Assembly (NCBI GenBank): GCA_015487825.1
Contig: WFOZ01000129.1
Location: 1 to 10,433 of the forward strand
Length of the DNA: 10,433 nt
Source: Planctomycetaceae bacterium
GTDB taxonomy: Bacteria; Planctomycetota; Planctomycetia; Planctomycetales; Planctomycetaceae
Reading direction: 5' to 3'
Part shown: piece by piece, positions 1 through 6,689 of the stretch
How positions within the stretch are numbered: the stretch's first letter is position 1
How the letters are laid out: every line of letters begins with the position of its first letter
Translations under genes and position numbers: made by a program
Notes under the pieces: generated by a model
Told to the model about the DNA's origin: nothing
The model's input: the letters and a program-made list of their open reading frames with translations, nothing else
Database searches by the model: none

Positions 1-128
1 CCAGGTTCAGAATAAGAATGCCCATCGTCAGGACCACGATGCTTAATTGCATTTGCCATGCGATCAAGCGTTTGTTCCGGAAACGAACGGGGACCATCCA
101 GAGAAATAGCGCCGACAATGCCACACAC
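1..128 (-). CDS. asnB: Asparagine synthetase, glutamine-hydrolysing (AsnB family), N-terminal fragment
   Basis: Only the first 42 codons lie in the window; the gene runs off the left edge. Translation from the GTG at 126-128 begins Met-Cys-Gly-Ile-Val-Gly-Ala-Ile and continues to a His-Arg-Gly-Pro-Asp-Asp motif near residue 31. Both are hallmarks of the class II glutamine amidotransferase domain of AsnB, where Cys2 becomes the N-terminal nucleophile after Met removal. The enzyme transfers glutamine amide nitrogen to aspartate with ATP. The GTG is preferred because the frame upstream reaches a TGA without any ATG, and an AGGGA lies 11 bases before it. It lies 103 bases downstream of the ketosynthase-like gene in the same direction, so they may share a transcript. 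AsnB paralogues also occur in polysaccharide and natural-product clusters, so the true substrate is open without the C-terminal synthetase domain. Confidence 0.85.
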   Translation of the reverse strand, partial: MCGIVGAISLDGPRSFPEQTLDRMANAIKHRGPDDGHSYSEP

Positions 129-231
129 AGTTGAAAAGATCCCTGTACCAGAGCCAGATCATGGGAAGAAAACTGCTACTTCACAATGTGCAACCCAATC
201 CGTTATCAATCATGGAAGCATACAGCAATTA

Positions 232-1512
232 CTACAGTGCGCGAAGCAAGCAAGCGGTACTTTGCCCCATTGATGTACGATTGACACTCAAGGTAAGTGA
301 GTTTCGTAAAGTCAATGTCTGATCTCTGACGACATTCAACTCGCAGCCGGGATCAGGAGTTTCGTAATTCAAAGTAATGGGCAGTTCACGATGCCTCATC
401 GCCAGAATTGAACCTGCCAGTTCAACAGCGCCGGTCCCTGCATCAAACTGACCAAAATAGCTTCCCAAGGCAATCAGCGGGATATCTGAAGCTGCATCTC
501 CCATCGCCCGATGATAGGCATCGGCTTCGACAAGATCGTCTCGCTGCGTGCTTTTGCCATGGGCGTTAATGTGACCAATTTCATCTGGGCGAATATCAGC
601 ACGACGAATGACTGACTGAATGGCAGAAACCAGACCAGCACCCGAATTTTGCGGGTCGGATGTAGTACCATCACACCCGGAGCCAACCGAAAGAAGCTCT
701 GCGTAAATATCAGCCCCACGCGCAACGGCGTGTTCCATTCGTTCTAAAACGAACACAGCTGAACCTTCACCTACGACTGACCCGTCACGATCACGATCAA
801 AAGGTCTACAAGCTCTCTGTGGATCGTCCTGCCGACGTGTCAGTGATTCAAAAAGATTAAAACGAGCCACATCGAACGGATCAGTTGCGCAACTACTTGC
901 ACCAACAATCATACAGTCAGCGGCACCACGTTGAATGGTTCCCATCGCTTCCGAAAGAGCAAGCAAAGCAGAAGATTCACGACAGGTAATTGTGTTATTC
1001 GGTCCACGCGCATCATGTTCAATGGAAATGTACGAGGCTTGCACGTTAGGCATTTGGCGAAGTAACCATAACGGAGGAATGTGTCCCATACGCTCTTTGC
1101 CCCAGTCTGCAAACTGGTCAATACTGTTGCCACCTTGTGCAGCTCCAGCTAATTCTTCAGGAGTAGATGCGATGTGTCCAGAGCCAAAAACAACACCAAG
1201 GCGATCAGGATCTACCTGTCCGGGGCGTAAACCGGCATCGGTCATGCTCATATTCGCAGCGGCAACACCAAGCTGGGCGTCCCGGCTCATGAGGTTGATC
1301 GATTTTCGGTTGTTAATATATTCAACCGGATCAAAATCATGGATTTCTGCACCAAGTTTGGAAGGCAAACCTGAAGAGGGCACAGATTCCAGGAAACCGA
1401 TGCCGGACTTTCCGGCAACCAGGTTTTTCCAGAACGCGCGTTTACCAATACCAATTGGCGAAACGACCCCCACTCCGGTTACGGCAATGCGGCAATTCTT
1501 ATTGTATAACAT
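232..1512 (-). CDS. FabF-like beta-ketoacyl synthase homologue with a degenerate active site (chain-length-factor-like)
   Basis: A 426-residue thiolase-fold protein of normal FabF length. The N-terminus has the usual beta strand and VTGVGVVSPIG motif. Aligned without gaps from the Gly-Pro at 170-171 to the Gly-Ala-Ala-Asp at 196-199, it matches the FabF nucleophile region, but the catalytic Cys position is Glu179; Cys177 sits two residues earlier. The first His is kept (Asn-Ala-His-Gly, His318). The Lys and second His of FabF (KSMTGH) are Gly350 and Gln355, and the C-terminal FGFGGTN loop is replaced by RTSMGQS. It should therefore not condense acyl chains by itself. Replacement of Cys by Gln at this site defines chain-length factors and KSQ domains, so a heterodimer or decarboxylase role is inferred. 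The ATG is preceded by an AGG six bases upstream. The nearest same-strand neighbour is asnB, downstream. The fold is certain; the function is not. Confidence 0.9.
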   Translation of the reverse strand: MLYNKNCRIAVTGVGVVSPIGIGKRAFWKNLVAGKSGIGFLESVPSSGLPSKLGAEIHDFDPVEYINNRKSINLMSRDAQLGVAAANMSMTDAGLRPGQVDPDRLGVVFGSGHIASTPEELAGAAQGGNSIDQFADWGKERMGHIPPLWLLRQMPNVQASYISIEHDARGPNNTITCRESSALLALSEAMGTIQRGAADCMIVGASSCATDPFDVARFNLFESLTRRQDDPQRACRPFDRDRDGSVVGEGSAVFVLERMEHAVARGADIYAELLSVGSGCDGTTSDPQNSGAGLVSAIQSVIRRADIRPDEIGHINAHGKSTQRDDLVEADAYHRAMGDAASDIPLIALGSYFGQFDAGTGAVELAGSILAMRHRELPITLNYETPDPGCELNVVRDQTLTLRNSLTLSVNRTSMGQSTACLLRAL

Positions 1513-1532
1513 TTCAGCCTGACCCTGTTAAA

Positions 1533-1548
1533 TTATGCATCTGCATAA
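1533..1548. promoter_or_regulatory. Palindrome just upstream of the ketosynthase-like gene, possible operator
   Basis: TTATGCA and TGCATAA form perfect 7-base arms separated by TC, centred about 28 bases before the ATG of the ketosynthase-like gene. Read on the minus strand, the site overlaps a CATAAT that could serve as a -10 element, so a bound dimer would block transcription. The structure is seen directly; the regulatory role is inferred and no regulator gene is nearby. Confidence 0.3.
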
Positions 1549-1573
1549 CTCTGCGAAACACAATGTCTCATCA

Positions 1574-1591
1574 GCAGACGTAATTGTCTGC
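1574..1591. repeat. Short inverted repeat GCAGAC-N6-GTCTGC
   Basis: Perfect 6-base arms at 1574-1579 and 1586-1591 with a 6-base spacer, about 70 bases upstream of the ketosynthase-like start codon. The size and spacing suit a dimeric repressor site, but a chance occurrence cannot be excluded. Confidence 0.25.
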
Positions 1592-1596
1592 GTTTC

Positions 1597-1636
1597 AAAT
1601 AACCATTATTTTTTGGAATCAAAACAGTGGTTATTT
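1597..1636. repeat. Inverted repeat AAATAACCA / TGGTTATTT
   Basis: Perfect 9-base arms at 1597-1605 and 1628-1636 separated by 22 bases. On the plus strand the right arm runs on into more T residues, which looks terminator-like, but no plus-strand gene lies before it. On the minus strand it lies upstream of the ketosynthase-like gene, so a leader or operator role is equally possible. Confidence 0.3.
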
Positions 1637-1867
1637 TTCCGTTAACGTAAAGCTACCGAAGTATAAACTGTCTAAGTTTGGTCCCGCGACAGATCATATT
1701 CAGAAACTTTAACGGGTATCGTTCATACAACTTGAAATGCTGTACAATCACCACTCGGTAACCGCCAGCAAAGGTGAGAGCAGAAAGGTGCATCACACAA
1801 GTCTGCCTATCAAGTTGCAGATTATTCAGGATTCCACCTGAATCACCTTGAATCTAGGAAGGAAAAA

Positions 1868-1912
1868 ATGAAAGGGCATCCCTGTCTCTTCCAGATAACA
1901 TCGGTTGGTTAA
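1868..1912 (+). CDS. Possible 14-residue mini-ORF behind a strong ribosome binding site
   Basis: ATG at 1868 is preceded by AGGAAGG at 1856-1862 with a five-base A-rich spacer, an unusually good initiation context for this window. The frame encodes MKGHPCLFQITSVG and stops at TAA 1910-1912. No plus-strand gene follows for 2.5 kb, so a leader-peptide role has no visible target. Either an expressed microprotein or chance purine richness; the latter is more likely. Confidence 0.15.
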   Translation: MKGHPCLFQITSVG

Positions 1913-2210
1913 AGACTGCGAATCAAACAACGCCTTTCCTACTGTATCACTCCCCCCACATGGTCCCATTTAGTTGGAGTAGTGAAGACGAAATAATTCC
2001 ACAGACAACCACCGTTTTGCCGAACTTACCGATAAAGACCCCTCTCCATCACCAAGCTCTGCAAGACCTACTTCAAAACATACCATATATTGCACCGTAA
2101 GTCCCCCACACTGTCAAGTCGAAGAGTGATATTTTAGCAATAATCAAATGAAGTATCTTTTATTGGTTTATGGATCACTAATGGGCAATTTCTTTGCAGC
2201 CCGCACACCA

Positions 2211-2243
2211 TTTGGTTAAGGCAACCAAAACAATCCTGTTTTG
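2211..2243 (-). terminator. Two overlapping hairpins after tsaE, possible terminator or attenuator
   Basis: In transcript order on the minus strand, 7-base arms CAAAACA / TGTTTTG (2237-2243 and 2226-2232) enclose a 4-base loop, starting 17 bases after the tsaE stop. A second hairpin with 7-base arms AACCAAA / TTTGGTT (2223-2229 and 2211-2217) encloses a 5-base loop. They share 2226-2229 and so cannot form together. Neither has a strong GC stem or a long U tract, so intrinsic termination would be weak. Confidence 0.35.
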
Positions 2244-2259
2244 CTGGGATATGCGGCTG

Positions 2260-2763
2260 TTAGTCTTGGAAATCGGCCTCTGAGAGTTGTTTCTTCAGCC
2301 CTGAAACCAGTCTTTCATGTTTCGAACCGAATGCAGAAAGAACCAGTTGACGGGCGTTCTCTCCCGTAACTTCAAATGCGATTTCAAGATGATCTTTCGG
2401 CAAAAAGCCAGGAAATCGGCCTGCCCACTCAATAAGGCAGACTCCCTCCCCATCCAAAAATTCATCACATCCCGACCCGTACAGCTCCTCCTCGTCGCGA
2501 ATGCGATACAGATCGAAATGATGCAAACAGATGTGAGCGGGATAACTTTGCACAATTAAATAAGTTGGGCTGCTGACTGCAGTCTCATCAATTCCGAAAA
2601 AGTGAGCAATCGCACGAACAAAACGCGTCTTCCCTGCTCCCAAAGTACCGTTGAGGGCAATAATATCCCCCGGTTGAAGCAATTCGCCAAGATATTCAGC
2701 AAATCTAACAGTTTGCTCTTCGTTTTGGCACGTCACGAAAAGAGAAGAAAGAGGCTGAGGCAT
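2260..2763 (-). CDS. tsaE: tRNA threonylcarbamoyladenosine biosynthesis ATPase TsaE (YjeE)
   Basis: A 167-residue P-loop ATPase, close to the usual TsaE size of about 150-160. Motifs in order: Walker A GTLGAGKT (39-46), the switch-like SPTY (65-68), HFDLYR with the conserved Asp (82-87), and IEW (111-113). TsaE works with TsaB and TsaD to transfer threonylcarbamoyl to A37 of ANN-decoding tRNAs in the cytoplasm. The gene follows the glycoside hydrolase-like gene by 66 bases on the same strand and is probably read through from it; no other t6A gene is present here. The ribosome site is weak (AGG about 12 bases before the ATG), consistent with low expression. The last 20 residues are charged and poorly conserved. 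Identification is secure. Confidence 0.96.
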   Translation of the reverse strand: MPQPLSSLFVTCQNEEQTVRFAEYLGELLQPGDIIALNGTLGAGKTRFVRAIAHFFGIDETAVSSPTYLIVQSYPAHICLHHFDLYRIRDEEELYGSGCDEFLDGEGVCLIEWAGRFPGFLPKDHLEIAFEVTGENARQLVLSAFGSKHERLVSGLKKQLSEADFQD

Positions 2764-2829
2764 GAGTTCTGTTTGCCTGATGAAATGAGGCTGTAAAATA
2801 TCAGGTTGCAGATGGGCATCGGATGCGTC

Positions 2830-3936
2830 CTATCTAACCAGCTTACCTCTGCTTTCAAACACTTTCCAGCCCGGGCGGGAAGTGCCATCGGTTTTGTGAA
2901 GGCCCAGTGAACCGATAAATCGAACTAACGGCTTGATATTTTCTGTAACGCCATAATAAGAAACCTGTTCTTTCACAAACGCTTGAGGGAAATCGTACAT
3001 CATAAAATAGTTGATTAACCGAACACGACCGCCAAGTTCATCCCATGCATCGAAAACTCCGGTTACAAATTCTGCCTGCTTCTCGGCGGAGCTGATTTTA
3101 TCGTGAGCGGGAAAACCAATTTCCTGAAACAGAATTGGTCGGTCATCCAACCGGGCAGCTAAGGAAAGGAGTTCCTGTTTCGTTATGGAGGTATCTTTGA
3201 ACGTACCTTCGACACCAGCTTGACCGTGGTAGTAAGTGAGAAAATGTGCGTCCATTTTCTGGATCATCTTTTGATAATTGGGGTCCATCGCCCCTGCATC
3301 AGTCAACGTTGTGCTAACGAGAAGCCCTGGGGCAATTTTTCGGGCGTGTTCGCGAGTTTTTTCCAGAAATACTCCAAAGGCTTTGATTTCATCAGGGTGG
3401 GCAGAGAGGTAAATATCACTTTCGTTGCCGATTGAAAGGTAGCAAATTCGATTTTGCAACAAAGGGGCCAAGGCATTAAGAAGTGAATTAAAACGTTCGA
3501 TAACCTGTGGATCATCAAACTGCTTTTTCATCAAGTCTCTGGGCAGATCTTTCACAGTGGTATTGAGGACTTGAATTCCCAGAAAAAGAAAACGCCCTTC
3601 ATTAAGAATGACACTCCCTTTCAGGTCGTCCAGTGCGAATGAATCTTTACCAGACTCCATTGCTGACCAAGAGTGCGACAAAACTGCTCCGTTGCAGCCC
3701 GCCTGCTTACTTTTTTGGATTGCAGCAACAAAATCAACTGGTTTTGGGAGTGGATCGAGCAAGGGTAAATCTGTCAGGCAGAGAACTCGAACAGGCATTT
3801 GCGCGGGCAAAGAAGTATCTTCCTGCATCCAGGATTCTGCCTGCCAATCGCCTGCTGGACGAGAAGGACTGCTCCAAGTAGCCGCCCATGCAAGAAAAAG
3901 TAGCAACGTTATCGCACAGAAAATAATCCATTTCAT
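2830..3936 (-). CDS. Membrane-anchored or secreted TIM-barrel glycoside hydrolase-like protein
   Basis: A 368-residue protein starting with Met-Lys-Trp and a hydrophobic stretch (residues 3-19) that acts as a signal peptide or membrane anchor. No clear lipobox or AXA cleavage motif is visible. The rest reads as a clan GH-A (beta/alpha)8 barrel. Gly-Asn-Glu at 170-172 follows a beta strand (RICYLSIGNE), the usual acid/base Asn-Glu pair, and FQEIGFPA puts Glu272 at the end of a later strand, the usual nucleophile position. Aromatic residues (Tyr235, Tyr236, Tyr310, Tyr314) could line a sugar site. The fold resembles GH53- or GH39-type enzymes, but I cannot name family or substrate. The start is supported by GGAGA seven bases before the ATG. 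tsaE follows 66 bases downstream. Role inferred: periplasmic or surface polysaccharide hydrolysis. Confidence 0.8.
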   Translation of the reverse strand: MKWIIFCAITLLLFLAWAATWSSPSRPAGDWQAESWMQEDTSLPAQMPVRVLCLTDLPLLDPLPKPVDFVAAIQKSKQAGCNGAVLSHSWSAMESGKDSFALDDLKGSVILNEGRFLFLGIQVLNTTVKDLPRDLMKKQFDDPQVIERFNSLLNALAPLLQNRICYLSIGNESDIYLSAHPDEIKAFGVFLEKTREHARKIAPGLLVSTTLTDAGAMDPNYQKMIQKMDAHFLTYYHGQAGVEGTFKDTSITKQELLSLAARLDDRPILFQEIGFPAHDKISSAEKQAEFVTGVFDAWDELGGRVRLINYFMMYDFPQAFVKEQVSYYGVTENIKPLVRFIGSLGLHKTDGTSRPGWKVFESRGKLVR

Positions 3937-3987
3937 CTTCTATTCTCCAGGTTGATAAAACGAACGGCCTACTGAGGTATTAACCCG

Positions 3988-3993
3988 ATTATG
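3988..3993 (-). promoter_or_regulatory. Candidate extended -10 element for the hydrolase-tsaE unit
   Basis: On the minus strand the sequence reads TGG-CATAAT, an extended -10 pattern, about 52 bases upstream of the hydrolase-like ATG. No good -35 hexamer lies 16-18 bases further upstream. Prediction from pattern only. Confidence 0.3.
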
Positions 3994-4246
3994 CCAGAAT
4001 CTCATCAATAAAATACCCGGTTATCTGGTTGGCCCAGCCATACAGGACCAAGCCATCTAACTTCATAACAATAATGTACACATCAGGTTATACCCCTATA
4101 CTGTCGGTTGAGTTTTGAATTTCCGAGTATTCAGGCGAACGGAGCACTTTAGAAGTGAACTTATAAGGTTCTGTGAAGAAATCCGGGGCTTCGCATCATT
4201 ATGGTTTGATATGAGGGCACACGCCGTTATGCTGTCTGTTTCCGAA

Positions 4247-4368
4247 TGAACGGACCGAAGGACCAGTGTACTTCCTGCAGTCAATTTCTTTGCAGCTCGC
4301 TCAAATTTCAAATAAACCTGATTTTATTGGTGAGTCCCAGAATAAACCAGCCTTACCGGGTCCGTTCA
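4247..4368. repeat. Inverted repeat pair TGAACGGACC / GGTCCGTTCA
   Basis: Perfect 10-base arms at 4247-4256 and 4359-4368, with 102 bases between them. The right arm ends ten bases before the TATAAT of the actP operon, and a further partial copy of the left arm (GAACGGA) lies at 4137-4143. This arrangement suits two or three binding sites for one transcription factor acting on actP, perhaps with DNA looping. Termini of a tiny mobile element are the alternative, but I see no flanking target duplication. Confidence 0.4.
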
Positions 4369-4377
4369 GCCTTTCGA

Positions 4378-4383
4378 TATAAT
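4378..4383 (+). promoter_or_regulatory. Candidate -10 box of the DUF485-actP operon
   Basis: A perfect TATAAT lies 50 bases before the start codon of the DUF485 gene. The -35 region has only a weak match (TTACCG at 4353-4358, 19-base spacing), which would fit an activator-dependent promoter. The inverted-repeat arm at 4359-4368 lies between the two, where a bound protein would act. Confidence 0.45.
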
Positions 4384-4432
4384 CAATCCCTTTGAAATCT
4401 CAATAATTTTTTAATAGACCTCTGGAGAGAAT

Positions 4433-4693
4433 ATGTCTGATTCGCAAACGAATCGCCTGCCGTTGGTGCTGTTTGGTATCTATCTGCTGCTGTATGCCGG
4501 ATTTATCGTCATTAATCTTTTTGCCACTGAATTAATGGAGCTAACTCCATTTGCAGGAGTGAACCTGGCGATCTGGTACGGCTTCGGGTTGATTGTTGCT
4601 GCGATACTGCTGGCATTTATTTATGGAGTGACCGGTTCAAGACATGATGCCCAGGCAAATGAAGCGGCAGAAAACAAGGAGGCAAGTAAATGA
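4433..4693 (+). CDS. DUF485 small inner-membrane protein, partner of the ActP-type symporter
   Basis: An 86-residue protein with two transmembrane helices (about 9-31 and 43-65) joined by a short loop and ending in a charged, Glu/Ala/Lys-rich cytoplasmic tail. The segment Gly-Val-Asn-Leu-Ala-Ile-Trp-Tyr-Gly (42-50) and the second-helix Tyr64 fit the DUF485 family (YjcH in E. coli). Family members are typically encoded directly before an ActP-type acetate/solute symporter, as here; their biochemical role is not established. The stop overlaps the symporter start in ATGA (4690-4693), which implies translational coupling and near-equal synthesis. GGAGAG lies just before the ATG and TATAAT about 50 bases upstream, so this is the first gene of the operon. 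No acetyl-CoA synthetase gene precedes it, unlike the E. coli acs-yjcH-actP order. Confidence 0.9.
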   Translation: MSDSQTNRLPLVLFGIYLLLYAGFIVINLFATELMELTPFAGVNLAIWYGFGLIVAAILLAFIYGVTGSRHDAQANEAAENKEASK

Positions 4694-6630
4694 TTTACGA
4701 ACCTTCTGTCTTAGCTGTTGTTGTCTTTTTTGCATTTGTCGGCGTGACGCTGGGGCTCAGTTTCTGGCTTGGCGGTAAAGCGAAAACTTCTGAAGGGTAC
4801 TTTTCCGCTCACGGTCAGATTCCGTGGTTTATTAACGGAGTTGCCTTTGCGGGCGATTATCTTTCAGCCGCCTCGTTCCTGGGCATTTGCGGAATGATCG
4901 CCTTTTACGGCTACGATGGGTTCCTCTATTCGATCGGTTATCTGGCCGGTTGGATTGTGGCACTGTTCATTGTTGCTGAACCAATGAAGCGTCTCGGCAA
5001 GTTCACTTTTGCTGACGCGTTGAATTCCAAATTCAATTCGCCCGGAATTCAAATCGCAGCCGGGTTGAGTACGCTGGTTGTTTCGGTCTTTTATCTGATC
5101 CCGCAAATGGTCGGAGCCGGAGTACTTGTTACTCCCCTGCTCGGCTTTCCGCACTGGGTTGGTGTTGTCCTGGTTGGAGTGACGGTTATTCTGATTGTCG
5201 TTACCGCGGGAATGGTCTCGACAACCTGGGTTCAATTCTTAAAAGGGTCACTGCTGGTCATCTTCAGTGCGTTACTTACGTTCATGTTAATGAACCGTGG
5301 TTTTGAAACATCTGAAGGAGGAGCGGATGGACACAAATTACGCACTCTTGGTCCGTTCTCGGCAGAGACACTGGAAGATGATCTAGGTAAGGACAAAACT
5401 ACAGAGGACTGGTCGGTCATCCCGAGCGATGCCGCCTGGGAGGAGACTCCTTTTGTCCGACTGAAAAACAATGAGGGGGCCATCACTGTCTGGAAAAAAG
5501 AATCAACCGAAGCTGACAAATTCCTGCTGACCGAAGCGCAATCGTTAACAAAAACAACTGAGGGCACAGTTGTTGTCAACGGTTTAATCAAGGGAAGCAA
5601 AAAAGGAGAGCCGGAACTGCATCCCGTGGGACATATCTCAAAACTACCAGGCGGGCAGGAAAAAACCGGTCCGCTGGGTCTGCTCAGCTTTTTCAGCACA
5701 TTACAGGAAAGCGAAATTGTCCTGTGGCCCAAGACTGTCATTAAAGAAGAGGATGGATCGACAACGACGGTTTATTACCAAAAACCGACACCGGGCTCTC
5801 AGGTACTCAGACCGGGCGAACATCCTCGCTTCAAGGGAATTCGAAGCAACAACCCGATTGACAAGCTGAATTTCGTTTCGCTGATGCTGGCACTGTTTTG
5901 CGGAACCGCATCGCTGCCACACATTCTTATTCGGTATTATACCGTTAAAGATGAAGCTGCCGCTCGCAAAAGTACAATTGTTGGTATTGTCACGATTGGA
6001 TTCTTCTACATCCTTTCGCTTTACATGGGCCTGGGAGCGATGACCAGTGGGGCGCTTGATGTCACCAACTCGAACATGGCTGCACCGCTGCTGGCTCGCA
6101 GTATTGCAGAATGGCTGTTCGCAGCGATCTCCGCAATTGCCTTCACAACAGTTCTGGGTACAGTCAGCGGTCTCATTCTCGCCTCAGCCGGGGCAGTTAC
6201 CCACGACTTAATGGGACACTTGCTGCATGTCAAAATGAACGATGCAGAACAGGTGCGAGTTGCGAAAATATCTTCGGTTGTCGTTGGAGTGCTTGCAATC
6301 ATCCTCGGGATTTTATTCAAGGATATGAATGTCAGTTATCTGGTCGGCTGGGCGTTCAGTGTGGCCGCTTCTGCGAATCTGCCTTCGTTGATCATGCTTC
6401 TGTTCTGGAAAAAAACTACCAGCCAAGGCATTATCGCCGCATTGATCGTCGGGATGGTCAGTTCACTCGGCTGGATTCTACTTTCTGAAGACACTTTTAC
6501 GAAAGTATATGGGTTGAGCGCCGATGCTGCTCTGGTTCCGTTCAGTCAACCCGGCATTGTAACGATCCCACTCGGTTTTCTCATCCTGATAGCCGTTTCC
6601 CTGATGACACAACCCAAGAAAAAACTTTGA
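4690..6630 (+). CDS. actP: Sodium:solute symporter, ActP-like (acetate or related monocarboxylate uptake), with extended loop
   Basis: A 646-residue SSS-family transporter, about 100 residues longer than E. coli ActP. Transmembrane helices run from residue 6 onward. Recognisable ActP signatures are the segment from Phe38 to Phe63 (GYFSAHGQIPWFINGVAFAG and following), KFTFADALNSKF (104-115), the GTASLPHILIRYYTVKDEAAARKS stretch (405-428, here split by position) and the TVLGTVSGL helix around 487-495. It would import a small carboxylate with Na+ across the inner membrane. Between the helix ending near 201 and the helix starting near 394 lies a hydrophilic segment of roughly 190 residues, rich in Lys, Glu, Thr and Gly, where ActP has a much shorter loop. 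Its start overlaps the DUF485 stop. Substrate identity is inferred from family only. Confidence 0.9.
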   Translation: MIYEPSVLAVVVFFAFVGVTLGLSFWLGGKAKTSEGYFSAHGQIPWFINGVAFAGDYLSAASFLGICGMIAFYGYDGFLYSIGYLAGWIVALFIVAEPMKRLGKFTFADALNSKFNSPGIQIAAGLSTLVVSVFYLIPQMVGAGVLVTPLLGFPHWVGVVLVGVTVILIVVTAGMVSTTWVQFLKGSLLVIFSALLTFMLMNRGFETSEGGADGHKLRTLGPFSAETLEDDLGKDKTTEDWSVIPSDAAWEETPFVRLKNNEGAITVWKKESTEADKFLLTEAQSLTKTTEGTVVVNGLIKGSKKGEPELHPVGHISKLPGGQEKTGPLGLLSFFSTLQESEIVLWPKTVIKEEDGSTTTVYYQKPTPGSQVLRPGEHPRFKGIRSNNPIDKLNFVSLMLALFCGTASLPHILIRYYTVKDEAAARKSTIVGIVTIGFFYILSLYMGLGAMTSGALDVTNSNMAAPLLARSIAEWLFAAISAIAFTTVLGTVSGLILASAGAVTHDLMGHLLHVKMNDAEQVRVAKISSVVVGVLAIILGILFKDMNVSYLVGWAFSVAASANLPSLIMLLFWKKTTSQGIIAALIVGMVSSLGWILLSEDTFTKVYGLSADAALVPFSQPGIVTIPLGFLILIAVSLMTQPKKKL

Positions 6631-6689
6631 CAAAACAGTAAGCAAGGTGATACAACTGGTTCAGAATAGGAATAAAAGACACGTTGACA

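Larger units (their letters stand above)
1513..2259. other. Long spacer without a convincing gene
   Basis: About 750 bases between tsaE and the ketosynthase-like gene, both on the minus strand. No frame on either strand carries a protein-like sequence of useful length. The part next to the ketosynthase start should hold that gene's promoter and is rich in small inverted repeats, annotated separately. The part next to tsaE holds two overlapping hairpins suited to transcript termination. The middle, about 1700-2150, is A/C-rich on the plus strand and holds only a 14-codon mini-ORF. I recognise no RNA family in it. Confidence 0.7.
3937..4432. other. Divergent intergenic region between the hydrolase-like gene and the DUF485-actP operon
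   Basis: About 500 bases that must hold promoters for both directions. It contains GAACGGA at 4137-4143 and 4248-4254 plus its reverse complement at 4361-4367, a 13-base palindrome CACTT-TAG-AAGTG at 4145-4157, and candidate -10 elements on both strands, annotated separately. An open frame at 4096-4311 (minus) starts only with TTG and has no protein-like features, so I do not call it. Confidence 0.6.

Noticed and set aside
58..322. Two short plus-strand frames at the left edge
   Set aside because: They are antisense to the asnB start and the ketosynthase 3' end, and neither resembles a protein.
935..1522. Plus-strand open frame of 195 codons antisense to the ketosynthase-like gene
   Set aside because: A shadow frame; the minus-strand protein aligns over its full length with the KAS fold, so the opposite strand needs no product.
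4096..4311. Minus-strand open frame of 71 codons in the divergent promoter region
   Set aside because: It starts only with TTG, has no good ribosome site and covers the candidate regulatory repeats; the sequence has no domain-like pattern.
4247..4368. Inverted repeat as termini of a miniature transposable element
   Set aside because: Arms are only 10 bases and no target-site duplication flanks them; regulator sites explain the third partial copy better.
5232..5741. Minus-strand open frame of 169 codons inside the symporter loop
   Set aside because: It overlaps the inserted loop of actP, is Ser-rich and random-looking; the plus-strand frame is continuous through conserved helices.
6684..6689. 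TTG start adding Met-Thr to the antitoxin-like protein
   Set aside because: The AGGAA spacing is better for it, but the MQITIP start at 6690 matches the usual beginning of such antitoxins; the difference is only two residues.
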